Below, piece by piece: positions 1 through 8,045 of a stretch of DNA of 64,000 bases; within the stretch, counting starts at the first letter, position 1; every line of letters starts with the position of its first letter. The position numbers and the translations under genes were made by a program. The notes under the pieces are model-generated. The model was not told the origin of the DNA. It searched no databases and worked only from the letters and a program-made list of their open reading frames with translations. Source of the DNA: UBA7455 sp026713185 (lineage in GTDB: Bacteria > Pseudomonadota > Gammaproteobacteria > Pseudomonadales > Azotimanducaceae); NCBI GenBank assembly GCA_963665785.1, contig OY762456.1:2170001-2234000 (forward strand). The letters run 5' to 3'.

Positions 1-665
1 CGCTCAGCAAAATAGTCACCCATTTTCCCTAATACAGGAAGAAGTTCTTCGCTGTTGTAGCCGTAGGTCTGTTCGTTGATTCGCAGGTTGAACATCTGCT
101 GTTGATCAGCTTTCAGGAAGTTGCCCTGCTGAAACTGTACTTCAAACAACTGTTCGACAATTGGAATTTGGCTATAGCTGTAAACACCCTCTTGTCTATG
201 CGATATGTTCTGTGCCCGGAGAAGTGCCTGTTCAGTCTCTTCCAGTTGTTCAAGTTCCGCCAGGGTCAACGCCCTGGCCATAATCACATTCAACAGTTCC
301 GGACTGAAGGACCTGACTGTCGACTCTATCAGGATTAAAGCTTCATTGAGCGTTGCCAGGGAGTTTTCATGGTATCCGCCAAGTCCGAGAATCATGCCCA
401 GATTTGCCGTCAGTTTGCCATATAACAGTGTACGACTACCTCTGAAATCCGGGTTATCTTCCAAAAGTTGTCTGGCGAGGGTAATGGCGTCATCGAAAGA
501 ATCGTTGCCCAGAAGCTGGTTTATCTGCTTAAAGTCAGACATTGAGGATTGGGGGATATCCAGAGAGTGGAAATAGTAGTCCATGATATCGCCGCGGGCA
601 CTGGTGCTTATGAATAAGACCATTAGAAGAAGTGTCGGGGCGCGGAACAGAAAGTGTTTGAACAT
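1..665 (-). CDS. Exported TPR-like protein, C-terminus cut by window edge
   Basis: An uninterrupted reading frame of 221 codons runs from an ATG at 665 down to the left edge, so the C-terminus is missing. It opens with a hydrophobic signal-like segment (MFKHFLFRAPTLLLMVLFIS, then STSARG), so the product is probably exported. The rest is helical and repeat-like. It lies 9 bases after the stop of the gene ending at 675 and is surely in one operon with it. The two proteins are paralogues: both carry AQNI-x-HR-x-EGV, a following IV-x(2)-L-x-E, and a later AD-x-QQ-x-F block in the same order and spacing. Function unknown. Envelope scaffolding or TonB/ExbB-type coupling is only a guess from the neighbour's C-terminal domain. 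Confidence 0.8.
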   Translation of the reverse strand, partial: MFKHFLFRAPTLLLMVLFISTSARGDIMDYYFHSLDIPQSSMSDFKQINQLLGNDSFDDAITLARQLLEDNPDFRGSRTLLYGKLTANLGMILGLGGYHENSLATLNEALILIESTVRSFSPELLNVIMARALTLAELEQLEETEQALLRAQNISHRQEGVYSYSQIPIVEQLFEVQFQQGNFLKADQQQMFNLRINEQTYGYNSEELLPVLGKMGDYFAE

Positions 666-674
666 GAGTCTTTA

Positions 675-2012
675 CTATTCGTCGGGATGTTTGTTTATGA
701 ACATCTGTGTAATTCTTACATGATCCTTGTTGACAGGTAACCCGTTAATATCCAGTGCAGGGCGGAAACTTGATTTCAAGAGTACGTCACGCATTAGCCG
801 GTCCAGCTTTCTTGGGGCATTCGATTCAATGATTTCAACGTTTTGCACCGCACCATCCGATTGTACTGTAAAGTCCAGTGTAATCGAGATTTCTGCCAGT
901 TTATCAGTTTTTCTAAAAGAATGTGGCAAGATGAATTCAAGCTGATCGGTATAAAATCGGAATGGGCTGCCAACAACATCCAGAGTCCTGTCCCTTCTGT
1001 CAGTAGAATTCATTTGATCGACAATACGAACGTTGTAGTCAGCTACCGGGTCTGGAACCAGAAACTGCTGTGGTTCCTGGAACGGACTGGATAACTGTTC
1101 ATCTCTGGTCATTCTGATGATCCGCTCGCCACCCGGGACAGGATTGCTGATGACATTGTACAAAGTGACCTGGTTCATCCTGGCTTGATCCAGGGGTTTG
1201 GACTTGGCAATCAGCTTTGGTTCATCGTTTTGCTGTTGTCCCAGGGCATAGTATTTTGCCGCTTCTTCAGGTTTTTGGCTGACTATAAATGCATCCGCCA
1301 AGGCGTGATAAGCACGCATGTTGATATCTGAAGGCAGGTCAGGATTTGCTTCCAGAATTTCCAGAACTTTCTGTAAATTCTTCTCACTACAACAGATTCC
1401 ACTCAGACGACGGGCTTTTGCAGCGAGAATATGGGTATCTATAAGCGCTGGGTCTTTATCCCTTCCCAACAATTCCATTTCCTTCTGTATCTGTTTGAGT
1501 TGATTCAGGGCATTTTTAAATTGACCGGTATCAATGTACCAGTTGACCAGCTTATGGGATGCGGCAAGGGCTTCCAGGCTTCCGTTGTCGTAGGATCGTC
1601 GGCTGATAATGAACGCAAATTTCTGTTGTGTATCTGCATCCAGAGGTTCACTTTTCTGCAATGCAATTTCTGTCAACTCATCAACAATGGCAAGCTGACG
1701 GACCGTAAAGACCCCCTCATTGCGATGGGCGATGTTTTGTGCATTTTGAAATGCATTCATAGCATCTTCGTATTGACCAAGCGCACTCAGGCTTCGCCCT
1801 TGTCCCATCAGTGGCTCAAACAAGGCAATATCAAAGTTGCCGGACTGTTCCGCGGTCATCGAAGCTACACCCTGCCAGGTATCGGCGGCTTCCTGGAATT
1901 CGCCATCCGCTTCATGCTGCTGTGCCTGCCTGATGAGACGGTCCGTATCAGTGTCACCAATAACAGTTAGTGTCCAGACTGACAACATGATCAATGTAAA
2001 AACCCGGATCAT
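675..2012 (-). CDS. Exported TPR protein with TonB-like C-terminal domain
   Basis: 445 residues. Residues 1-19 look like a signal peptide (VFTLIMLSVWTLTVIG). Residues 20 to about 260 are helical, TPR-like repeats (for example LSALGQYEDAMNAFQNAQN). The last 75 residues (about 365-440) resemble a TonB C-terminal/energy-transducer domain: LDFTVQSDGAVQNVEIIESN, then a helix and SSFRPALDINGLPV, the usual 'polarity, then F-P-A-x-x-x-G' pattern. TonB-like domains on periplasmic TPR proteins are common in this group, and their roles are mostly unknown. It is first in an operon with the paralogous gene at 1-665 and is divergent from the M48 protease gene at 2218. It lacks the proline-rich span and N-terminal anchor of true TonB, so it is unlikely to energise receptors itself. 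Confidence 0.8.
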   Translation of the reverse strand: MIRVFTLIMLSVWTLTVIGDTDTDRLIRQAQQHEADGEFQEAADTWQGVASMTAEQSGNFDIALFEPLMGQGRSLSALGQYEDAMNAFQNAQNIAHRNEGVFTVRQLAIVDELTEIALQKSEPLDADTQQKFAFIISRRSYDNGSLEALAASHKLVNWYIDTGQFKNALNQLKQIQKEMELLGRDKDPALIDTHILAAKARRLSGICCSEKNLQKVLEILEANPDLPSDINMRAYHALADAFIVSQKPEEAAKYYALGQQQNDEPKLIAKSKPLDQARMNQVTLYNVISNPVPGGERIIRMTRDEQLSSPFQEPQQFLVPDPVADYNVRIVDQMNSTDRRDRTLDVVGSPFRFYTDQLEFILPHSFRKTDKLAEISITLDFTVQSDGAVQNVEIIESNAPRKLDRLMRDVLLKSSFRPALDINGLPVNKDHVRITQMFINKHPDE

Positions 2013-2217
2013 CGGTATCCTGCAGTTTATTCGTCTGTTAGTCCTGTCATTATCGCGCAGGCTTTTCAGGTTTGACAGTGGGCGTTCAGTTTTTGTTCAT
2101 TTTGTTCCGGTTTGAATGAACCTGGATTCAATTTGGCAATCAAATATTGAAATTGATACTGTCTGGGAGGCTGTTCAGGCAGGTTTCGTAGGACAGTGAG
2201 GTAAAGAGTGCTAGAGT

Positions 2218-3696
2218 ATGACTATGGACAGAAAAATTAACAGAATCTTGCGGTGCTTATATGGTCTTGCCGCCATGACGGTTTTAAGTCATGTTCAGGT
2301 GGTATTTGCCTTGTCTGAAGAGAAGGAAATTGAACTTGGCGCCAAAGAGCACAGTAAAATAGTTGCCCAGTATGGCGTCTACCAGGATAAGGATCTGGGA
2401 AAGTACATTACGATGGTTGGTGAGCGAATCGCCAGGCTGAGCAGCCGGCCTGATCTTGAATATCACTTCACCGTTCTTGACAGCGAAGAGATCAATGCCT
2501 TTGCTTTACCCGGTGGCTTTATTTACATCACCCGCGGATTGCTGACCCACATGAATTCAGAATCCGAACTGGCAGCAGTCCTGGGACACGAGATCGCCCA
2601 TGTGACCGAAAAACATGCCATCAAGCGGGCAAATAAAGGTAAGGCTATTAATGTGCTTAACACCGTTGCCAGCATTGTTGCCCACCAGCAGATGGGGGCA
2701 GTCGCCGCTTCAGGATTATCCGGATTGGGCGGTATGTTCGGAGGCGTTCTTTTAACCGGATACAGCCGTGAATTTGAACTGGAAGCTGACGAAGTCGGCG
2801 CCCGTTACATGGCGCTCGCCGGTTACAACCCGGAAGCAATGTTGAAGACTATTGATATATTGAAGGCAAAGGACCGTATCGAGATAGAGCATGCCCGCAA
2901 AGAAAAACGTGAGCCTAAAGTTTACCACGGTTTTCTTTCGACTCATCCGGATCATGACACTCGATACGAGCAGGTGATAAGAGAGTCACTCAATCTTATG
3001 ACAGACCGGCAGGAATACATCCGGGTTGATGAATTTCTTGAAAAGCTCAATGGTGTGTTTTACGGCAGTACCCAACAGGTCGGCGTGGTTAGAAACCACA
3101 ATTTCTACCATCCTGGTCTCGGCATCAAACTAAGGTTCCCCGATAACTGGCGTCTGGTACCTACCAGGCAGCGTGTGCAGTTGGTTTCACAACAGTCGGA
3201 TGCGGCAATTTTGATTGCGACGGGCAGGATGTATAAAGACGCTACTCCCGAGCACTATGCACGGACCGTGCTGTCGCTTAATGTGCGGGAAGGCAGGAAT
3301 ATTACTATTGCCGGTTTTCCGGCCTTTATTGGTATTGCCGACAGGTTGAATTCCCCATACGGTCCCAGACCTCAACGATTTGCCATTATATTTGAGAACA
3401 AACGTAGAATTGTCTATGAATTGTATGGTGCCGGAAAACATGACCTGAGAAATATTGCCAATGACAGGGACTTTATCGCAACGATTTTCAGCTTCGACCT
3501 GATGACCAAAGATGATTTCAAGACAGCGCTACCAAAGAGGTTGCAGGTTGTCCGTGCAGAAGAAGGTACCACAATGGAGGCTCTGGCGGCGGAGTCACCG
3601 ATAACCAACTATGCTCTGGAAAAACTTAGGGTAATGAATGGTTTTTACCCTGCGGGTCAGCCTGAACCCGGACAGCTTATCAAAATAGTAAATTAG
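2218..3696 (+). CDS. M48-family zinc metalloprotease, periplasmic, with LysM-like C-terminus
   Basis: 492 residues with an N-terminal signal-like segment (about 10-32). The zinc site is HEIAH at residues 124-128, and the third ligand is E189 in FELEAD, the gluzincin M48 layout. The C-terminal third holds a separate beta-rich region and ends in a short LysM-like segment (TMEALAAE...LRVMNGFYPAG). BepA/YfgC-type relatives are periplasmic and take part in outer-membrane protein assembly quality control. BepA itself carries C-terminal TPRs, and this longer variant does not, so I do not give the symbol. It is transcribed alone. The upstream 205 bases separate it from a divergent gene. Two in-frame ATGs occur at 2218 and 2224, and either may be used. 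Confidence 0.87.
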   Translation: MTMDRKINRILRCLYGLAAMTVLSHVQVVFALSEEKEIELGAKEHSKIVAQYGVYQDKDLGKYITMVGERIARLSSRPDLEYHFTVLDSEEINAFALPGGFIYITRGLLTHMNSESELAAVLGHEIAHVTEKHAIKRANKGKAINVLNTVASIVAHQQMGAVAASGLSGLGGMFGGVLLTGYSREFELEADEVGARYMALAGYNPEAMLKTIDILKAKDRIEIEHARKEKREPKVYHGFLSTHPDHDTRYEQVIRESLNLMTDRQEYIRVDEFLEKLNGVFYGSTQQVGVVRNHNFYHPGLGIKLRFPDNWRLVPTRQRVQLVSQQSDAAILIATGRMYKDATPEHYARTVLSLNVREGRNITIAGFPAFIGIADRLNSPYGPRPQRFAIIFENKRRIVYELYGAGKHDLRNIANDRDFIATIFSFDLMTKDDFKTALPKRLQVVRAEEGTTMEALAAESPITNYALEKLRVMNGFYPAGQPEPGQLIKIVN

Positions 3697-3785
3697 TTCC
3701 TGTTCCGAGTGTCGACTTTCGTAACAAGTCTTCACATAACATTTATTTTACTTATAATACGCAAAATTTTTCAGGTGTCTGTTCA

Positions 3786-4466
3786 ATGCCTCGCAGTCCG
3801 ATGTTCCCCAGACTTTTTGGCCGGTCGCCGATTGCAAAATTACAGACACACATGGAGAAAGCTGCAGAATGTGCCTCGGAGCTTAAAGGCTTTTTTGAAG
3901 TAGTATTCCATGAAGACTGGGACAAGGCACTGCTTGTCAATGATAAAATCTGCCGGTTGGAAGAAGAAGCAGACATTGAGAAACGTGAATTGCGTATTCA
4001 TCTTCCCCGAAGTCTGTTTCTGCCAGTCTCCAGGTCGGACCTGCTGGAATTGATTCGTGTACAGGACAAGATCCCCAATCGGATAAAAGATGTCGCGGGC
4101 ATTGTCACTGGCCGACGGATGCAGATTCCGGAGAGCCTGCAGCACAAAATCCTCACCTATGTAACCACCTCCGTTGCCGCTGTCTACAGTACAAGGTCAC
4201 TGCTGGAAGAATTCGATGAATTGCTGGAATCAGGATTCAGTAATCGCGAGATGGATCACATGGATACCATGATTAGTGAATTGGGTGAACAGGAACATCT
4301 TTCGGATGAACAACAGGTTGAGATCCGCAGGAACCTGTTTGACCTGGAACGGGAATTACACGCTGTCGATATCATGTTCCTTTACAGGGTCATTGATCTG
4401 ATCGGTGAAGTGGCTGATCATGCCCAGACAGTCGGTAACAGGATGCTTTACATCATCGCGCGGTAA
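3786..4466 (+). CDS. DUF47 / PhoU-like phosphate transport regulator
   Basis: 226 residues, all helical, matching the TIGR00153/DUF47 family (a PhoU-like domain). Typical features are the opening short basic segment followed by FGRSPIAKLQTHMEKAA and the late HAVDIMFLYRVIDLIGEVAD. Members are usually encoded directly before a Pit-type phosphate permease and are thought to modulate it or to sense phosphate. That is exactly the context here, since the Pit gene starts 11 bases after this stop. The length is normal for the family. No Pho box was sought beyond a visual check of the 90-base leader, where none stood out. Confidence 0.9.
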   Translation: MPRSPMFPRLFGRSPIAKLQTHMEKAAECASELKGFFEVVFHEDWDKALLVNDKICRLEEEADIEKRELRIHLPRSLFLPVSRSDLLELIRVQDKIPNRIKDVAGIVTGRRMQIPESLQHKILTYVTTSVAAVYSTRSLLEEFDELLESGFSNREMDHMDTMISELGEQEHLSDEQQVEIRRNLFDLERELHAVDIMFLYRVIDLIGEVADHAQTVGNRMLYIIAR

Positions 4467-4477
4467 CGGAGTCTTTA

Positions 4478-5746
4478 ATGGGTGTTATAGAAGATTACGG
4501 CATGATTTTGCTCGCGCTGGCCATTCTGTTTGGTTTTTTTATGGCATGGGGTGTGGGCGCCAATGATGTCGCCAATGCTATGGGTACTTCTGTTGGCGCC
4601 AGAGCCATTACTATCAAGCAGGCCATCATCATAGCGATGATCTTTGAGTTTGCCGGTGCATACCTTGCCGGTGGGGAGGTTACCTCAACAATACGCAAGG
4701 GTATTATCGATCCCGGCCTTCTGCAGGATGATCCTGAATTGCTGGTTTACGGGATGATGTCCGCCTTGCTGGCGGCAGGGACATGGTTGTTGATCGCCAC
4801 TACCTATGGCTGGCCGGTTTCGACAACTCACAGCATTGTGGGCGCCATAGTCGGCTTTGCGGCTGTTGGCATCTCCGTGGATGCAGTACAGTGGGGCAAG
4901 GTTGGTGAAATCGTTTCCAGTTGGGTGGTGTCGCCAGTGTTGGCCGGTACGATGTCCTTTCTGCTCTATATGAGCGTTCGCAAATTCATCTTTGACAAGG
5001 GTGATCCGTTTGTAAACGCCATTCGATATGTCCCGGTCTACATTTTTCTGGTGGGGTATATCATCAGCATGGTGACCCTTGTGAAAGGGTTGAAGCACAT
5101 TGGATTGCCAATATCATTTGAGCATTCGTTGATCTATTCTTTCGGAATCGCCGCAGCCCTGACACTCATCGGTGTGCTGGCGATGCAAAGGATCAAGCGT
5201 AAGGCATCGTCCACCCCGCATGATATGACCAATGTAGAATCGATCTTTGGCGTTCTCATGGTATTCACGGCTTGTTCCATGGCTTTTGCTCATGGGTCAA
5301 ATGATGTTGCCAATGCGATTGGTCCGCTGGCCGCGGTTAACAGCATTGTGTCAAGCGGTGGTATGGTCTTGCAGCAGGCCGTAATGCCGCCCTGGTTACT
5401 GTTGCTGGGAGGTGGTGGCATCGTTGCCGGGCTTGCGCTCTATGGATACAGGGTAATCAGAACAATCGGAACGCAAATTACCGCATTGACACCCAGCAGT
5501 GGTTTTGCTGCAGAGTTGGCGGCTGCTTCTACCGTTGTCATCGCGTCCGGTTACTCTCTGCCGGTGTCTACTACGCATACCCTCGTAGGTGGTGTCCTGG
5601 GCGTTGGGTTAGCCAGAGGCATAGCGGCACTGAATCTCAAGGTTGTGGGGACAATCTTCCTGTCCTGGCTGGTGACACTGCCTGCTGGCGCAATTCTGTC
5701 CATCGTGTTTTTCAATGTGTTCAAGTTTATCTTCAGTGGCGGCTGA
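4478..5746 (+). CDS. Pit-family low-affinity inorganic phosphate permease
   Basis: 422-residue polytopic membrane protein. It shows the PHO-4/Pit internal duplication with signature repeats GANDVANAMGTSVG near residue 27 and AHGSNDVANAIGPLAA near residue 270. Each is followed by a WPVSTTHSIVGA or LPVSTTHTLVGG segment. It imports phosphate (as metal phosphate) driven by the proton or sodium gradient. It forms a two-gene operon with the DUF47 gene upstream. Pit carriers also admit arsenate, which is relevant to the arsenate-detoxification pair encoded at 32.7-34.9 kb in this window. Confidence 0.93.
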   Translation: MGVIEDYGMILLALAILFGFFMAWGVGANDVANAMGTSVGARAITIKQAIIIAMIFEFAGAYLAGGEVTSTIRKGIIDPGLLQDDPELLVYGMMSALLAAGTWLLIATTYGWPVSTTHSIVGAIVGFAAVGISVDAVQWGKVGEIVSSWVVSPVLAGTMSFLLYMSVRKFIFDKGDPFVNAIRYVPVYIFLVGYIISMVTLVKGLKHIGLPISFEHSLIYSFGIAAALTLIGVLAMQRIKRKASSTPHDMTNVESIFGVLMVFTACSMAFAHGSNDVANAIGPLAAVNSIVSSGGMVLQQAVMPPWLLLLGGGGIVAGLALYGYRVIRTIGTQITALTPSSGFAAELAAASTVVIASGYSLPVSTTHTLVGGVLGVGLARGIAALNLKVVGTIFLSWLVTLPAGAILSIVFFNVFKFIFSGG

Positions 5747-5852
5747 AGAATATTGCCATCTCCATTCGTGCAAGGTTGTCAGCGTATGTTGTAACATGCA
5801 GTGCATTCAATCTACTGGATGAAGCCGGATACGGGGTGATGGTGAAAAAGTG

Positions 5853-6554
5853 ATGTTTAAAGACAAACGTATAGTGGTCACCGGTGGTGCCGGTGCATTG
5901 GGACAATCCGTTGTTCATTACTATGTCGAACGGGGCGCCAGGGTTGCCATATTCGACTACAGCGATGAGATTCTGGATGCCGCATTCAAGGAAAAGGACA
6001 GCAACAACCTTTACATCGCCTGTGACCTGACCGATCGGGATTCCTGTCAGTCTGCAGTACAGTTGGTCATAAAGGGGTTTGGCGGAATTGATATCCTGTG
6101 CAACATAGCCGGTGGGTTCATCATGGGTGAAGATGTACATGAAACCAGTGATGAAACCTGGGATTTCCTGTTTGACCTGAATACCCGGTCGATCATGAAT
6201 ATGGTCAGTGCCGTGGTGCCCGATCTTTTGATCCGGGGAGGAGGTAAGATAGTTAATATTGCAGCTCGGGCGGCGACTGTTGGTGCAGCCAGGATGGGTG
6301 CTTACACCGCATCCAAAGCATCGGTCATGCGATTGACTGAGAGTATGGCGCTAGAATTGCGTGGAAGGAATATTAATGTCAACTGCATTCTTCCAGGAAC
6401 TATCGATACGCCGCGTAATCGTCAGGATATGCCAGGCGCCGACCACAGTAAATGGGTTCCCCCGGCAGAGATCGCCCGTGTGATTGGTTTCCTCACTTCC
6501 GATGAAGCCACGGCAGTTCACGGGGCAGGAATTCCGGTTGACGGGTTGAGTTGA
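5853..6554 (+). CDS. Short-chain dehydrogenase/reductase with Ala at the catalytic Ser position
   Basis: 233 residues. It has the N-terminal Rossmann motif TGGAGALG (classical SDR TGxxxGxG), the NAG-equivalent NIAGG, and the active pair Y151/K155 in AYTASK. The residue 13 before the tyrosine, normally Ser, is Ala138 (NIAARAAT). Dihydropteridine reductases (QDPR) share this replacement, so a QDPR-like or atypical reductase activity is possible. The substrate is unknown. An ATG at 5853 and a GTG immediately before it (5850) are both possible starts, with GGGGTGATGG upstream. The Nudix gene follows after 17 bases, so the two are probably co-transcribed. Confidence 0.85.
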   Translation: MFKDKRIVVTGGAGALGQSVVHYYVERGARVAIFDYSDEILDAAFKEKDSNNLYIACDLTDRDSCQSAVQLVIKGFGGIDILCNIAGGFIMGEDVHETSDETWDFLFDLNTRSIMNMVSAVVPDLLIRGGGKIVNIAARAATVGAARMGAYTASKASVMRLTESMALELRGRNINVNCILPGTIDTPRNRQDMPGADHSKWVPPAEIARVIGFLTSDEATAVHGAGIPVDGLS

Positions 6555-6571
6555 AAGAGGCTGGCAACTAA

Positions 6572-7123
6572 ATGAATAACGATGTTGAGCCCTGGATCAG
6601 AAAACGCCTGAACCGGATTGCAGACTGCAGGGTTTTCAGTGTGGACGAATCAACTTCCGTGTCTCCAAAGACTGGTAAAGAACACCAGTTCTACCGTATA
6701 AATTCTGCAGATTGGGTCAATGTTGTACCTGTTACTGCGGCGAACGAAGTTGTCTGCATTCGTCAATTCAGACACGGCTCGGAGAAAGTTACACTGGAGA
6801 TTCCAGGTGGTCTGGTAGACCCCGGGGAAGCCCCCGTTGTGGCTGCCGCCCGGGAATGTCAGGAAGAAACCGGATTTGAAGCGGATGACCTGGTTTCACT
6901 GGGAACTCTGAATCCCAATCCCGCGATTTTTCCGAATCTTTTACATACCTTCGTTGCTGCAGATGTGCGCCTGACAGGAGATGTACAAAATACCGATACC
7001 GAATATACGGAAGTACAGTTGATTCCCATGAGGCAGGTTCCGGATTTACTTGTATCAGGTGAAATTGACCACGCACTGGTTGCTGCAACTTTGTGGCGCC
7101 TGCTCTATTTTCTAAAGGAATAA
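6572..7123 (+). CDS. Nudix hydrolase, ADP-ribose pyrophosphatase-like
   Basis: 183 residues. A complete Nudix box GX5EX7REUXEEXGU lies at about residues 75-98 (GGLVDPGEAPVV then AAARECQEETGF). The preceding VRQFRHG-type strand (CIRQFRHGSEKVTLEIPGG) is typical of the ADP-ribose/ADP-sugar diphosphatase branch (NudF/YjhB-like). It probably hydrolyses a nucleotide-diphosphate sugar. It follows the SDR gene closely and converges on another, unrelated Nudix gene whose stop is at 7170. Confidence 0.87.
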   Translation: MNNDVEPWIRKRLNRIADCRVFSVDESTSVSPKTGKEHQFYRINSADWVNVVPVTAANEVVCIRQFRHGSEKVTLEIPGGLVDPGEAPVVAAARECQEETGFEADDLVSLGTLNPNPAIFPNLLHTFVAADVRLTGDVQNTDTEYTEVQLIPMRQVPDLLVSGEIDHALVAATLWRLLYFLKE

Positions 7124-7169
7124 GTACTGACACCATTTCTATTCTGGCGTTCGACTCCCACACCGGTAT

Positions 7170-8009
7170 TCAGTGTGGCCGCAGGCGGACCCAGCCATTT
7201 TCCTGGAATACGGTCCCGGTATCGTATCCGGGTTCTCCCGGCAAGACGATGGTGTTGGTATCAGTATTCACACGGGCTCGCTGTTCCGGAAGATTAGCCG
7301 CAGCGGCTGAGATTACCTTTTCCGCAGATTCGAACATCGCCAGGTTTTTAACCATTCTGAGAGTCGGTGTCATCAGCACCATTTCTTCACTTTCGGCTTT
7401 CTCCAGAATCTCTCCTGGCGGCATCCAGCAAGAGTGAACCAATTCTCTGTCATCGTGAACCGGGACCTGATTGACAGGCATACGCACCACAAAAAATCTG
7501 GCGTCAAACCTTTTCGGTGGACCGACGGGGGTAATCCACCTTGCGACATAATGCATTGCGCCTGCATCAACTATGAGGTTTTCCTGCTGGAGAATGTCCA
7601 GGAAGTTTCGTTTCCTGTCGTTGACATCATCACGATGTTTGCGGAATCGAAGGGCGCTACCAGCATCCGACAGGTCAAGACGAGTCAGTTTATCCCTGTT
7701 GAGCGCCAGAAGGATTCCAGCCTCTTCAAATGCTTCCCTGACAGCGGCTATGTAGAATGCGAGGCCACCCGAGTCCAGGCCCATGAGCGCACTGGCTTCC
7801 CGGTCAGAACGATGCACACTCATGGCCTGCATGTACCGTGTGTCGTCATCCTGATCTACGGCGCCACCCGGGAATACCCACATGCCACCGGCAAATACCG
7901 TGTTTGCGTGGCGTTCCATCATGAAAACCTGCAGGTCCGGACGATCATCGACCAGCATGACGGTTGCGGCTGGTCGAATGTTGACCTGTTCCGGATCATA
8001 TTCATTCAT
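7170..8009 (-). CDS. Nudix hydrolase of the NUDT19/CoA-diphosphatase-like branch
   Basis: 279 residues. The N-terminal half has PAATVMLVDDRPDLQVFMM and WVFPGGAVDQDDD. After an insertion of about 35 residues comes AAVREAFEEAGILLA. The split Nudix box with REAFEEAGILLA is characteristic of the NUDT19/RP2p group, whose animal members cleave CoA and acyl-CoA. The bacterial substrate is not established. ATG at 8009 is the first in-frame start. The gene is 36 bases downstream of the uvrA stop on the same strand and may be read from the uvrA transcript. Confidence 0.83.
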   Translation of the reverse strand: MNEYDPEQVNIRPAATVMLVDDRPDLQVFMMERHANTVFAGGMWVFPGGAVDQDDDTRYMQAMSVHRSDREASALMGLDSGGLAFYIAAVREAFEEAGILLALNRDKLTRLDLSDAGSALRFRKHRDDVNDRKRNFLDILQQENLIVDAGAMHYVARWITPVGPPKRFDARFFVVRMPVNQVPVHDDRELVHSCWMPPGEILEKAESEEMVLMTPTLRMVKNLAMFESAEKVISAAAANLPEQRARVNTDTNTIVLPGEPGYDTGTVFQENGWVRLRPH

Positions 8010-8045
8010 TCGCAGGTCCTGAAGTCCTGTGGGTTGAATTGCCGT

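Noticed and set aside
2164..2175. GGGAGGCTGTTC near the M48 gene as another MITE end
   Set aside because: Only nine bases (GGAGGCTGT) agree with the element end, there is no partner end, and no interior similarity. Treated as chance.
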